Source of the DNA: an uncultured Christensenella sp.
GTDB taxonomy: Bacteria > Bacillota > Clostridia > Christensenellales > Borkfalkiaceae
DNA length: 10,247 nucleotides
Direction: 5' to 3'
Assembly (NCBI GenBank): GCA_910578655.1
Contig: CAJTQE010000033.1
Location: 1 to 10,247 of the forward strand
Numbering within the stretch: the first letter of the stretch is position 1; each line of letters begins with the position of its first letter. Under the pieces are notes generated by a model that made no database searches, was not told the DNA's origin, and saw nothing but the letters and a program-made list of their open reading frames with translations. The translations under genes were made by a program, and so were the position numbers. Below are positions 4,385 through 10,247 of the stretch, piece by piece.

Positions 4385-5211
4385 TAAATCCCCTCACTTA
4401 ATTGTTTATGAGTATACTGAGCAAGCTCTAAATTTGTTAGAGTGCTATATTCGTTATGCAAACCATCACCACTGCAACTTAAATCAAAATAAATATGGTT
4501 AGGCACGGTTTCATTTAAAAATGTTTCAAGTTCCGAAAATTTATCGGAAAACGCTTTAGGAATTTTGATAAACAAAGTACGATTTTCTTTTTGGAATTGA
4601 ACAGAAAATCTGTTTTGTCCGCACAAATCAGTTAATTTATTTTCAATTTTGGTATAAGCATCAATATCAATATTTTCATCACTGCGTAATTGCTGATATG
4701 TAAAAATAGATAAATCTTTGTATCTGTTTTTGAGATATTTGTTGTATTGGTTATAAAGTAAATCCAAATCAATAATGATATTAGCCGGAACAAATTTAGT
4801 CAAAAGTTTTTTGACTTCGTTAAATTGCTTTTGTACGGATAAAGCAATGCGAACAATTAATCTGTATTCATTGTTTTGCAATTGCATTGTGTAATCATTG
4901 CCGCAAAGCGTAGTTAACATATTTTCAAGCTTGCGGTAAGTGTAAGGAATATTTTCGTTCAGACGCGCAAGTATTCTAAAACGTCTATCCTCTAAAGTAT
5001 CTGTTCCCATTGCAGTTATTTTTAGAAGTTTTTCCCAACGCAAACAACCATTTTCGTCAAGCGTTGCAATAAATTGGTTATCAAATATATTTTTGTACTT
5101 TCCCCATAATTTGTTTAATTCTGGATTTACGGCATTGGCTAAATGCTGAAATTCTTCGATTGCAGTAATAACATTCGGATAATAATTTAGGATATCGACA
5201 TCACGTTGCAA
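4384..5211 (-). CDS. DUF2313 baseplate/tail protein (XkdU/YmfQ-like) with internal duplication
   Basis: This protein links the baseplate wedge to the fibres in PBSX/Mu-like tails. The start is a TTG at 5211, supported by GAGGTG with 7-base spacing and overlapping the baseplate J gene by 11 bases. The first 90 residues are typical DUF2313 (YYPNVITAIEEFQHLANAVNPELNKLW, LRWEKLLKI, TLEDRRFRILARLNE). The C-terminal unit occurs twice: YRKLENMLTTLCG...VPANIIIDLDLLYNQY...FTYQQLRS and YTKIENKLTDLCG...VPNHIYFDLSCSGDG...YTHKQLSE. This makes it 275 residues rather than the usual about 190-200. Confidence 0.88.
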   Translation of the reverse strand: MQRDVDILNYYPNVITAIEEFQHLANAVNPELNKLWGKYKNIFDNQFIATLDENGCLRWEKLLKITAMGTDTLEDRRFRILARLNENIPYTYRKLENMLTTLCGNDYTMQLQNNEYRLIVRIALSVQKQFNEVKKLLTKFVPANIIIDLDLLYNQYNKYLKNRYKDLSIFTYQQLRSDENIDIDAYTKIENKLTDLCGQNRFSVQFQKENRTLFIKIPKAFSDKFSELETFLNETVPNHIYFDLSCSGDGLHNEYSTLTNLELAQYTHKQLSEGI

Positions 5212-6274
5212 TATTGTTCACCTCGCCTAAAATGGCGATTGAATCGGCATTTAAGACAAAATTTTCTGCTACGTTATTAATTTTTGTATTAGCAATATCG
5301 ATAATACCGTCAAGGTTTAATAAACGCGTTTCCAGTTGAGAAATGCGCACAATTAAATTTTCAGAATCTGCCCACGTAGAATTTAGTTCATCAAAATAAT
5401 TTTTGATTGTAGATTTAATATTTGCTTCAACATCAGCCCATTGATAACCGTTTTGTAACGTAAATTCGGAAGCAATATTTAAAACAGTTTCATTTACGCC
5501 GATAACGGTTACGACATGACCAATTGGAGCGATACCTAAACCTTGCCCTTGATTTTGTATTGGGTCAATAGCCGTTTGTGTAGCTGAAATTAATTCGTCA
5601 CTTGGCTTTTGGAAATCAGAATTAATTATTACAAGCTTGACTGTTCCGCCGCCGTTCCAAACAGGATAAACTTTTACGCCACCAATGCCTGGTAATGAAT
5701 TAACTTTTTGTTTATAGTCAGTTATGTTGCCGCCAAACGCTTGGTTTTCCAAATTTGCAAAATATCTTTTTCGTAAATTTTCGGTACTTTCTTCATCTTC
5801 GCCGGGTATTAAAATGCTTGTAATTTCTGCATATTGTAAGCCGTTAATGTAATCAATTGGAATAAGTTGCCCGAATTTAAAATTCGCATTTGCGCCGGCT
5901 TCTTCGCATTGAAGTTTGTATATTCCATCTGAAATTTTTTCAGTTACGGAGTAATTAAATTCATCAAGTGAGAATCTTGTACCAATAGGAATTTCAAGTG
6001 TATTTGGAGTAAATTCACCTTTTACAATTGCATTTGTGGCGGGTTGTATAGTTATGCCTCTCTCGGCAGAGCGCCTAATTAAGTTTTTACGGCTTGCAGT
6101 ATCAGCAAAAGTTTCATTCAAAACGTAATCAGATTGAATATACATGTTTTGTAATTCAACTGCTGTTGGCGCAAGAGCATCATAAATAAATGAGCCTTCG
6201 CGTTTATCAATAGAGGTTGGCACACGTGCAAGCATTGTGTTTAAAATAGATTCAAATGTATTATTTTCAGCCAT
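5201..6274 (-). CDS. Baseplate J-like protein (XkdT-like)
   Basis: This is the baseplate wedge protein of contractile tails, related to Mu gp47 and P2 gpJ. Its 357 residues show the family pattern: an N-terminal helix (SILNTMLARVPTSIDKREGSFIYDALAP), the A-D-A-S-R region (NETFADTASRKNLIRRSAERGI), a central beta domain (ATNAIVKGEFT...IPIGTRF), then GEDEESTENLRKRYF and GGNITDYKQKVNSLPGIGGVKVYPVWNGGGTVKLVII, which are strong Baseplate_J signatures. The start overlaps the stop of the DUF2634 gene by one base (TAATG), with a GGTGG ribosome site. Confidence 0.95.
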   Translation of the reverse strand: MAENNTFESILNTMLARVPTSIDKREGSFIYDALAPTAVELQNMYIQSDYVLNETFADTASRKNLIRRSAERGITIQPATNAIVKGEFTPNTLEIPIGTRFSLDEFNYSVTEKISDGIYKLQCEEAGANANFKFGQLIPIDYINGLQYAEITSILIPGEDEESTENLRKRYFANLENQAFGGNITDYKQKVNSLPGIGGVKVYPVWNGGGTVKLVIINSDFQKPSDELISATQTAIDPIQNQGQGLGIAPIGHVVTVIGVNETVLNIASEFTLQNGYQWADVEANIKSTIKNYFDELNSTWADSENLIVRISQLETRLLNLDGIIDIANTKINNVAENFVLNADSIAILGEVNNIAT

Positions 6275-6675
6275 TAAATTTCCACCACCTTTTGACTTTC
6301 AATATCGCCGAAAATTGTCTTTACAGTAAAGTTTGCCGTAACAGCTTTGCGCTCAAATGCAAAGGAAAAATTTTCAACGCTTAAAATTCGTGCGTCTTGC
6401 AATAATGCGTCTTTGATACATTGTTCAAGTTGTGCGGTTGCTTGAAATTTTTCCATGCCAATTAATTTTTTCAGTTCAATGCCAAAAGCCCACGAATAAA
6501 TCAAATAATTGTAACGTTCAGTGTTTAAAATGATGTAAATAGCTTGCTGTAATGCTTGCAAGTCATCTGTTGTATCGCAAATTTGATTTTTACCGTAGTT
6601 TAATTTGTATGTTTTGCTTGGCATTGAATTTATTTGCAACTCATTTAGATTTTGAATATTAACCTGCGGGAGCAT
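6274..6675 (-). CDS. DUF2634 phage protein (XkdS-like, gp25-type baseplate component)
   Basis: This is a 133-residue baseplate protein. The DUF2634 pattern is seen in TYKLN...ICDTTDDLQALQQAIYIILNTERYNYLIYSWAFGIELKKLIG and in the C-terminal DARILSVENFSFAFERKAVTANFTVKTIFGD. The ATG at 6675 has AGGTGA about five bases upstream; the longer version from the GTG at 6684 would use part of that ribosome site as codons and is less likely. It overlaps the end of the DUF2577 gene by 17 bases. Confidence 0.88.
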   Translation of the reverse strand: MLPQVNIQNLNELQINSMPSKTYKLNYGKNQICDTTDDLQALQQAIYIILNTERYNYLIYSWAFGIELKKLIGMEKFQATAQLEQCIKDALLQDARILSVENFSFAFERKAVTANFTVKTIFGDIESQKVVEI

Positions 6676-7021
6676 CAGAATCACCTAACCTTTCCAAGAT
6701 TAAATATTTCTTGCCGCCTTGAATTTTGAGCAAAACAATTTGTTCACCGTTTTGTAATTTGTTTTTCACCGTAACAATTTTTTTTTGCTTTACAATTACG
6801 ATTTCGCCGTCTTGCTCGATTTCTTTATCAAATATTATTGTTTGCTCATAGTCGGAAAAAATTTTGGGGACGATTAAAAAATTATCTTCTAGCGTTAATT
6901 TTGGATTAATTTGTACTTTGAGAGGCTCAATTGCAATAACTTTACCGATTAAAATTTGTACCGGATTTGATGCGTATACAGCGTCTACTGCTGCCGTTTT
7001 TATTGTTTGCAGCAAGTTCAT
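6659..7021 (-). CDS. DUF2577 phage protein (XkdR-like)
   Basis: This 120-residue protein begins MNLLQTIKTAAVDAVYASNPVQILIGKVIAIEPLKVQIN, the usual start of DUF2577 baseplate proteins: a short helix followed by an OB-like beta domain. GAGGTG lies five bases before the ATG at 7021. The C-terminus (KYLILERLGD) also fits the family. It would lie beside the hub protein in the central baseplate. The gap upstream contains the three hairpins at 7050-7165. Confidence 0.88.
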   Translation of the reverse strand: MNLLQTIKTAAVDAVYASNPVQILIGKVIAIEPLKVQINPKLTLEDNFLIVPKIFSDYEQTIIFDKEIEQDGEIVIVKQKKIVTVKNKLQNGEQIVLLKIQGGKKYLILERLGDSDAPAG

Positions 7022-7049
7022 TTAATCACCTCTCTTGAATTTTTTTTCT

Positions 7050-7165
7050 CTCCTTTTCTTGAAAGAAAAGGAGCAAAAGAACTTTAATAAAAGAACTTCG
7101 CTTATGCGAAGTTCTTTATAAAGTTTTTTGGTCAAGCTTTTTTTCAAAAAAGCTTTGGTCTTGAC
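7050..7165. repeat. Three consecutive hairpins between tail genes (REP-like or processing element)
   Basis: Three near-perfect inverted repeats follow one another. The first is CTCCTTTTCTT/AAGAAAAGGAG (7050-7073). The second is AAAGAACTTCGC/GCGAAGTTCTTT with a TTAT loop (7090-7117), extended by CTTTA/TAAAG. The third is AAGCTTTTTT/AAAAAAGCTT (7134-7155), enclosed by GTCAAG/CTTGAC (7131-7165). They fill the only gap between the hub gene and DUF2577. They could be a repeated extragenic element of the host genome, RNA-stabilising structures or attenuators. On the minus strand the middle hairpin is followed by TTTTATT, so partial termination is possible. Confidence 0.6.
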
Positions 7166-7166
7166 T

Positions 7167-8120
7167 TTAAAGAAAGGAGCCTTTTCGTAGGTCAAGATTC
7201 ATGGTGTGTAAATTATCTTCAAAAGTATGCGTAGCTTTTTCAATAAGCATATAATTGCGCAAAATTATGTCGCCAATGTTTAAATTTACAAATATGGACG
7301 CGCCGGCACGTGCGCGGATATCACCAAACGCGTTATTGATTTTTAGGCTACGTGATACATTGTTATAAAGCGATAATAATGCGGCGGATTTAGCCTGCGG
7401 ATTTTCATTGTCGGTAAACTTTTCAGTTAGCTGTAATACGCCCAAATTTTTAATATTAGCGGAATCTTTAGCAACGTATGTTTGTCCGTTTTCTGAATAC
7501 AAATAAATTTGATTGTAGGTTTGGTCGTCAATGGACGATTTATAATCAAAATTTTGTGCTGTATCTTCACTGATAATAAAATCCGTTGGTATAAGCATAT
7601 TAGTTGCATTTTTGAGTGTAAGCTTGCCAAAATCATCGTATAAAACAAACATTTGGTTTTTGTTTAAAATTGTTTCATTAAGCGAGTTTTGAATTATATC
7701 AAACAGTGTGGCATTGTCTTGTATGTCATCCATTTTGTAGCCGGTACTTTCCAATTCACCAATTTGTAGCTTAAAATCTTTGGCAATCATTTTAATTAAT
7801 TCATCGGCACTTTTGTTTTTATAAGCATAAGTTTGTTTGTTTTTGAGGTATCGAAGCTGGTCGTATGCAGTTACGTTAATATGATGCTCTTTGTCGCGTG
7901 ATTTTGAAAAAACAAAGCCGTAAAAAACATTTTCGCCATTATATTTAAAAAGGACAGGATTGCCTTCGTTGAAATCGGCAGTCTTGTCCTTAATGACTGT
8001 AAAAGTTAGTTTGCCGGGAGTACCTTTGCGCTCGGTTTCCCATTTTATCGAATCTTTTATTATTGACGAAAACATTAGTTCTGTTCGTGTGTTGTAGATG
8101 TAAATTTCTGTCGTATTTAT
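7167..8120 (-). CDS. Baseplate hub protein, XkdQ-like (late control D type)
   Basis: This is the tail hub, comparable to PBSX XkdQ and T4 gp27-type proteins. WETERKGTPGKLTFTV, the NGENVFYGFVF region and the HHINVTAYDQLRYLKNKQTYAYKNKSADELIKMIAKDF segment are characteristic. The first ATG is at 8075, but it has no ribosome site and sits inside the domain. The frame continues upstream as TEIYIYNTRTEL before it, which resembles the usual opening strand of this family. GGGGTG (8133-8128) lies 7 bases before an ATA codon at 8120, so I place the start there with low certainty; no ATG, GTG or TTG exists in the open frame above 8075. The N-terminus may have been altered when TA4 arrived just upstream. 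From 8075 the protein would have 302 residues. Confidence 0.82.
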   Translation of the reverse strand: MNTTEIYIYNTRTELMFSSIIKDSIKWETERKGTPGKLTFTVIKDKTADFNEGNPVLFKYNGENVFYGFVFSKSRDKEHHINVTAYDQLRYLKNKQTYAYKNKSADELIKMIAKDFKLQIGELESTGYKMDDIQDNATLFDIIQNSLNETILNKNQMFVLYDDFGKLTLKNATNMLIPTDFIISEDTAQNFDYKSSIDDQTYNQIYLYSENGQTYVAKDSANIKNLGVLQLTEKFTDNENPQAKSAALLSLYNNVSRSLKINNAFGDIRARAGASIFVNLNIGDIILRNYMLIEKATHTFEDNLHTMNLDLRKGSFL

Positions 8121-8140
8121 TTGTATACACCCCGCTTTTG

Positions 8141-8169
8141 TTGGTTTTTGTGTGCTTTAATGCTAAAAT
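8141..8169 (+). promoter_or_regulatory. Promoter of TA4 toxin
   Basis: The -35-like TTGGTT (8141-8146) and -10 box TAAAAT (8164-8169) have 17-base spacing. The start would be near 8176. It points opposite to the tail operon. Confidence 0.55.
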
Positions 8170-8178
8170 AATTAAGTT

Positions 8179-8209
8179 ACCTCAAACCACTCTGGTAACA
8201 GAGGGAGGT
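8179..8209 (+). promoter_or_regulatory. Nested hairpins masking the TA4 Shine-Dalgarno
   Basis: ACCTC (8179-8183) can pair with GAGGT (8205-8209) of the GGGAGGTG ribosome site. Between them is a second stem, CTCTG/CAGAG (8190-8203), with a GTAA tetraloop (GNRA type). GTTACC at 8176-8181 can instead pair with GGTAAC at 8194-8199 or with the 3' copy of GGTAAC at 8303-8308, so the leader may switch folds. Confidence 0.6.
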
Positions 8210-8237
8210 GCGTATTTTGAGAAATATTTTATCGTTT
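8208..8237 (+). repeat. Direct repeat DRa, over the TA4 toxin start
   Basis: This 30-base repeat matches DRb (8351-8379) at 27 positions. Both contain GTGCGTATTTT and AAATATTTTATCGTTT. DRa covers the end of the ribosome site, the TTG start and the first six codons. Because the two RNAs are made in opposite directions, direct repeats make them complementary. Confidence 0.8.
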
Positions 8238-8297
8238 ATATTATCTATCGTGGCAAATATAATATCTTACTATATTTGCAAATGGTTGGATAGATAA
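8217..8297 (+). CDS. TA4 toxin: 26-residue hydrophobic peptide with YYICKWLD end
   Basis: The TTG start at 8217 lies 8 bases after a strong GGGAGG. The peptide begins MRNILSFILSIVANII and ends SYYICKWLDR. It has one membrane segment (4-20) and a short charged tail. Very short hydrophobic peptides with a YYICKWLD-like end recur, to my recollection, as hypothetical proteins on mobile elements of Bacillota; I know of no settled function. The masked ribosome site, direct repeats, antisense RNA and shared terminator give the layout of the pAD1 par locus (toxin Fst). Fst itself is unrelated in sequence. The gene lies antisense to the tail operon, between the XkdP- and XkdQ-like genes. Confidence 0.72.
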   Translation: MRNILSFILSIVANIISYYICKWLDR

Positions 8298-8317
8298 TTA
8301 GTGGTAACCAGCCAATT

Positions 8318-8349
8318 AAAAAACCTGCAGCTGAACCCTGCAGGTTTTT
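8318..8349. terminator. Strong bidirectional terminator of TA4
   Basis: The 12-bp perfect stem AAAAACCTGCAG (8319-8330) with CTGCAGGTTTTT (8338-8349) has a 7-base loop and T-runs on both strands. It ends the plus-strand toxin mRNA and the minus-strand antisense RNA. It would also stop minus-strand tail-operon transcripts between the LysM gene and the hub gene unless antitermination acts. Confidence 0.85.
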
Positions 8350-8350
8350 A

Positions 8351-8379
8351 GTGCGTATTTTTTAAATATTTTATCGTTT
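8351..8379 (+). repeat. Direct repeat DRb, in the TA4 antisense RNA gene
   Basis: This is the second copy of the DRa sequence (8208-8237), lying downstream of the shared terminator in the region transcribed leftward as antisense RNA. It differs from DRa at the GAG after the TTTT run, which is TT here. A TGATGCTAAA tail follows, resembling AATGCTAAAA in the toxin promoter. Confidence 0.8.
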
Positions 8380-8393
8380 TTGATGCTAAACTC

Positions 8394-8422
8394 ATTATAA
8401 AATAAAGTTTAGCCAAAGTCAA
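8394..8422 (-). promoter_or_regulatory. Promoter of TA4 antisense RNA
   Basis: On the minus strand, the -35 box TTGACT (8422-8417) and perfect -10 box TATAAT (8399-8394) have 17-base spacing. This is the best promoter in the window, in line with antitoxin RNAs being made in excess. Confidence 0.8.
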
Positions 8423-8432
8423 GTATAACCAA

Positions 8433-9080
8433 TTAAGACAATTTTAAAACCTGCCCAACAGATAAAAAATTGGGATTATAAATATTATTCAGCGTAGCTA
8501 ATTGTTTATATTTGCTACCATCACCAAGATATTTTTTAGCAATATTCCAAAGGGTATCGCCTTTTTGTACGGTATAAGTTTTATCGGGCTGTTTGGTCTG
8601 CGCTCGCGCATTTTTTTCGACACTTACTTTTGAGCCGTCAACGGGTGTTTTAATTTCTACTGTCTGTGTCGCATATGGACGATATTGTTTGAGATTTACT
8701 TTAACGGTAATATCGAAACCATTTTCAGCATCTTCAACGATTTCATAACTTTCAAGCGAAACAGACATATTTGTAGCAAAAGACGGCTGACCATTTGGCA
8801 AGCTTCGGGCAATAACAAATTGGAACGGTTGCAAATTTACTTTTAGCTTTTCTAAAACTGATAAATAATATTGCGGTGGTTGCCAATTCGTAACAAATGG
8901 ATATTTACTGTTTGGCAAAATAAATTCAAAACTGATATCGGTAAGTCCCGGCAATTTTAAAATATTTATTTGTTTATCGTTAATTAATTCAACGGTTTTG
9001 TTTTTATTTTGAATGCTAACTGAAAATTTAGACGGCGCAATCGGTAAAACTATGTTGTCTAGATAAAAAGAGTAAGCCAT
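8433..9080 (-). CDS. LysM-domain tail protein (XkdP-like)
   Basis: This 215-residue protein lies between the tape measure and hub genes, as XkdP does in PBSX. Residues 1-140 form the phage-specific domain (LPIAPSKFSVSIQNKNKTVELIND, LPGLTDISFEFILPNSKYPF, KLKVNLQPFQFVIAR). Residues 166-214 are a LysM domain: YTVQKGDTLWNIAKKYLGDG...LATLNNIYNPNFLSVGQVLKL. LysM binds glycan and may help hold the hub or anchor the tail at the wall. The ATG at 9080 shares one base with the TGA of the tape measure gene. Confidence 0.92.
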   Translation of the reverse strand: MAYSFYLDNIVLPIAPSKFSVSIQNKNKTVELINDKQINILKLPGLTDISFEFILPNSKYPFVTNWQPPQYYLSVLEKLKVNLQPFQFVIARSLPNGQPSFATNMSVSLESYEIVEDAENGFDITVKVNLKQYRPYATQTVEIKTPVDGSKVSVEKNARAQTKQPDKTYTVQKGDTLWNIAKKYLGDGSKYKQLATLNNIYNPNFLSVGQVLKLS

Positions 9081-10247
9081 CAGTAATAAACTCCCTCGAC
9101 TTGCATAGCTAACTGCTCATTTAATTTGTCGGTCAAGACATTTACAACACCGTCAATATCCAAATCGGAGGCAATGGAATTATTATTAATCATTTCCACT
9201 TTTATTTGGGAAGTTGTAAATCGGTTGATAGTATCGCGTTCGGCTAGATTTCGTAAGTATTCCAAGTCTTCATTGGTCAAATTTGTATTACTTGCAGTAT
9301 CAGCAGTATTGTTTGCGATATCATTGATTAAATCACCCAAACCGCCGGAAGCTAAGCTGTTACCAAGATTTTCAGTAATATCTTGAAATTTTTTACCTAA
9401 GTTTGAGCCCCAATTATAACCGGAACTGTATGCAGTATCGAGTGAAATGCCGCTAAGTGTTGGAGCAGTCCAATAATCAGCAGGTTTTAATGAATTAGCA
9501 TAATTGCGCAAGGATTGCGAAGTATTTCTGACGGAAGAAGTTATCGAGGAAATTTTGCTGATTTCCGTACCTTTTTGTAAATTCAAACCAATTTTGCTTG
9601 TAATTGGATTAAAAATATCAGTGAGTTTATTCCAAGCTTTAATTATAAAATTTACGGCAGAAATCATTGCATTTGCGATATTAGTTGCAGTTTTATCGCA
9701 TCCTTCTGTAATGTCAGAAAAAGCATCAAGGATAAAGGCTGCCAAGTTTGCGAAACGAATTTGTGTTGCTATAATTGGATGCTTAAACGCATTTACGAGC
9801 CATTCGATAAAAATAGCGATAAAGTTCCAAGCATAAGCTATTGTGTCCCAAATAACTGCGCCTAACATGGCAACAGATGCACTAATAATACCGAACGCAC
9901 TTATACTTTTGCCGGTTGCGTTTTGAATAACTTTTATTATGCCATTAAATGCGGCAATGACAGCAATAGCTATTACCCAAACGCCATTTAGACCCAATGC
10001 AAAAGCGGCTAAAGTTGCCGTAGCCCATGTAATACCTAAGCCAATTTCGTCCCAATTATCCTGCAAATATTTTACGACTACGCCGGCGACATTGATGATA
10101 TCATTCAAAATATCAATAACTATTTTTAACGCGTTTGAGATGCCAAGAATAATTGTTTGCATTTGCGGCAGGTTGTTTCTTAGCGTTCTGAAAAAATCAG
10201 TAATGCTAGGAGCCAGATTAGTACCGACAACCTCCAGCATATCGCCC
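9080..10247 (-). CDS. Tape measure protein, C-terminal part; runs off right edge
   Basis: The frame stays open to the last base of the window, so this is the last 388 or so residues of a larger tail-length protein. Residues near the visible start (NNLPQMQTIILGISNALKIVI) and the hydrophobic blocks that follow (GLGITWATATLAAFALGLNG, WVIAIAVIAAFNGIIKVI, SASVAMLGAVIWDTIAYAWNFIAIFIEWL) are typical of the membrane-like middle of tape measure proteins. The C-terminal part (SGYNWGSNLGKKF, NTADTASNT, LRNLAERDTINRFTTSQIKVEM) is a known ending in PBSX-type phages. Its ATG at 10240 is internal. Confidence 0.9.
   Translation of the reverse strand, partial: GDMLEVVGTNLAPSITDFFRTLRNNLPQMQTIILGISNALKIVIDILNDIINVAGVVVKYLQDNWDEIGLGITWATATLAAFALGLNGVWVIAIAVIAAFNGIIKVIQNATGKSISAFGIISASVAMLGAVIWDTIAYAWNFIAIFIEWLVNAFKHPIIATQIRFANLAAFILDAFSDITEGCDKTATNIANAMISAVNFIIKAWNKLTDIFNPITSKIGLNLQKGTEISKISSITSSVRNTSQSLRNYANSLKPADYWTAPTLSGISLDTAYSSGYNWGSNLGKKFQDITENLGNSLASGGLGDLINDIANNTADTASNTNLTNEDLEYLRNLAERDTINRFTTSQIKVEMINNNSIASDLDIDGVVNVLTDKLNEQLAMQVEGVYY

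Larger units (their letters stand above)
8316..8387 (-). ncRNA. TA4 antisense RNA (predicted type I antitoxin, par RNA II-like)
   Basis: An RNA of about 70 bases runs from the promoter at 8394-8422 to the shared terminator. It carries the reverse complement of DRb, so it can pair with about 27 of 30 bases around the toxin start, as well as fully with the common terminator stem. Pairing at the start region would block translation directly. This is the layout known from RNA II of the pAD1 par system. Confidence 0.7.

Noticed and set aside
8063..8293. 76-residue plus-strand frame across the hub gene start and TA4.
   Set aside because: No ribosome site at its ATG and no family likeness. The overlapping 26-residue frame has a perfect ribosome site and fits the antisense and repeat layout.
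9126..9836. Two plus-strand frames of 86 and 110 residues opposite the tape measure gene.
   Set aside because: They are shadows of the tape measure reading frame, without ribosome sites or recognisable domains.

Overview
The window is AT-rich (roughly two thirds A+T by eye) and carries most of the tail, baseplate, fibre and lysis module of a PBSX/Mu-like myophage or prophage of a low-GC member of the Bacillota. The genus cannot be fixed from this stretch; a gut Negativicute or Clostridium relative would fit. Nearly all phage genes lie on the minus strand, so they read from the right edge to the left in the order known from the Bacillus PBSX xkdO-to-xlyA series.

Layout in transcription order, right to left: the C-terminal part of the tape measure protein (runs off the window), a LysM tail protein (XkdP-like), a baseplate hub protein (XkdQ-like), DUF2577 (XkdR-like), DUF2634 (XkdS-like), baseplate J (XkdT-like), a DUF2313 protein with an internal repeat (XkdU/YmfQ-like), two paralogous tail fibres each followed by a small XkdX-like gene, a phi-LC3-type holin, and an N-acetylmuramoyl-L-alanine amidase endolysin. 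The far left holds the C-terminal end of a small serine recombinase on the plus strand. Most structural genes overlap by 1 to 17 bases and form one operon. Two breaks interrupt it: a stack of three hairpins at 7050-7165, and a small locus with its own promoters and a strong bidirectional terminator at 8141-8422.

The most interesting content is in the apparent gaps. Four short hydrophobic peptides, none larger than 36 residues, each have a Shine-Dalgarno sequence buried in a hairpin, their own promoter, and an opposing promoter that makes a short convergent antisense RNA. All four look like type I toxin-antitoxin modules. TA1 (275-567) and TA3 (1619-1909) are paralogues encoding nearly identical 22-residue peptides. 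TA2 (1295-1595) encodes a 36-residue peptide resembling TxpA/BsrG/holin-like toxins. TA4 (8141-8422) encodes a 26-residue peptide with a YYICKWLD end and has the layout of the plasmid pAD1 par (fst) locus, with direct repeats that make the antisense RNA complementary to the toxin start region. TA1 follows the endolysin, TA3 and TA2 sit between holin and endolysin, and TA4 sits between two tail genes.

In TA1, TA2 and TA3 the antitoxin RNA begins with a copy, in the same sense, of the toxin mRNA's own leader, including the arm that masks the Shine-Dalgarno. The shared sequence differs from locus to locus, so it may set specificity. The TA peptides, RNAs and promoters are predictions from sequence pattern only; no homology search or folding program was run.
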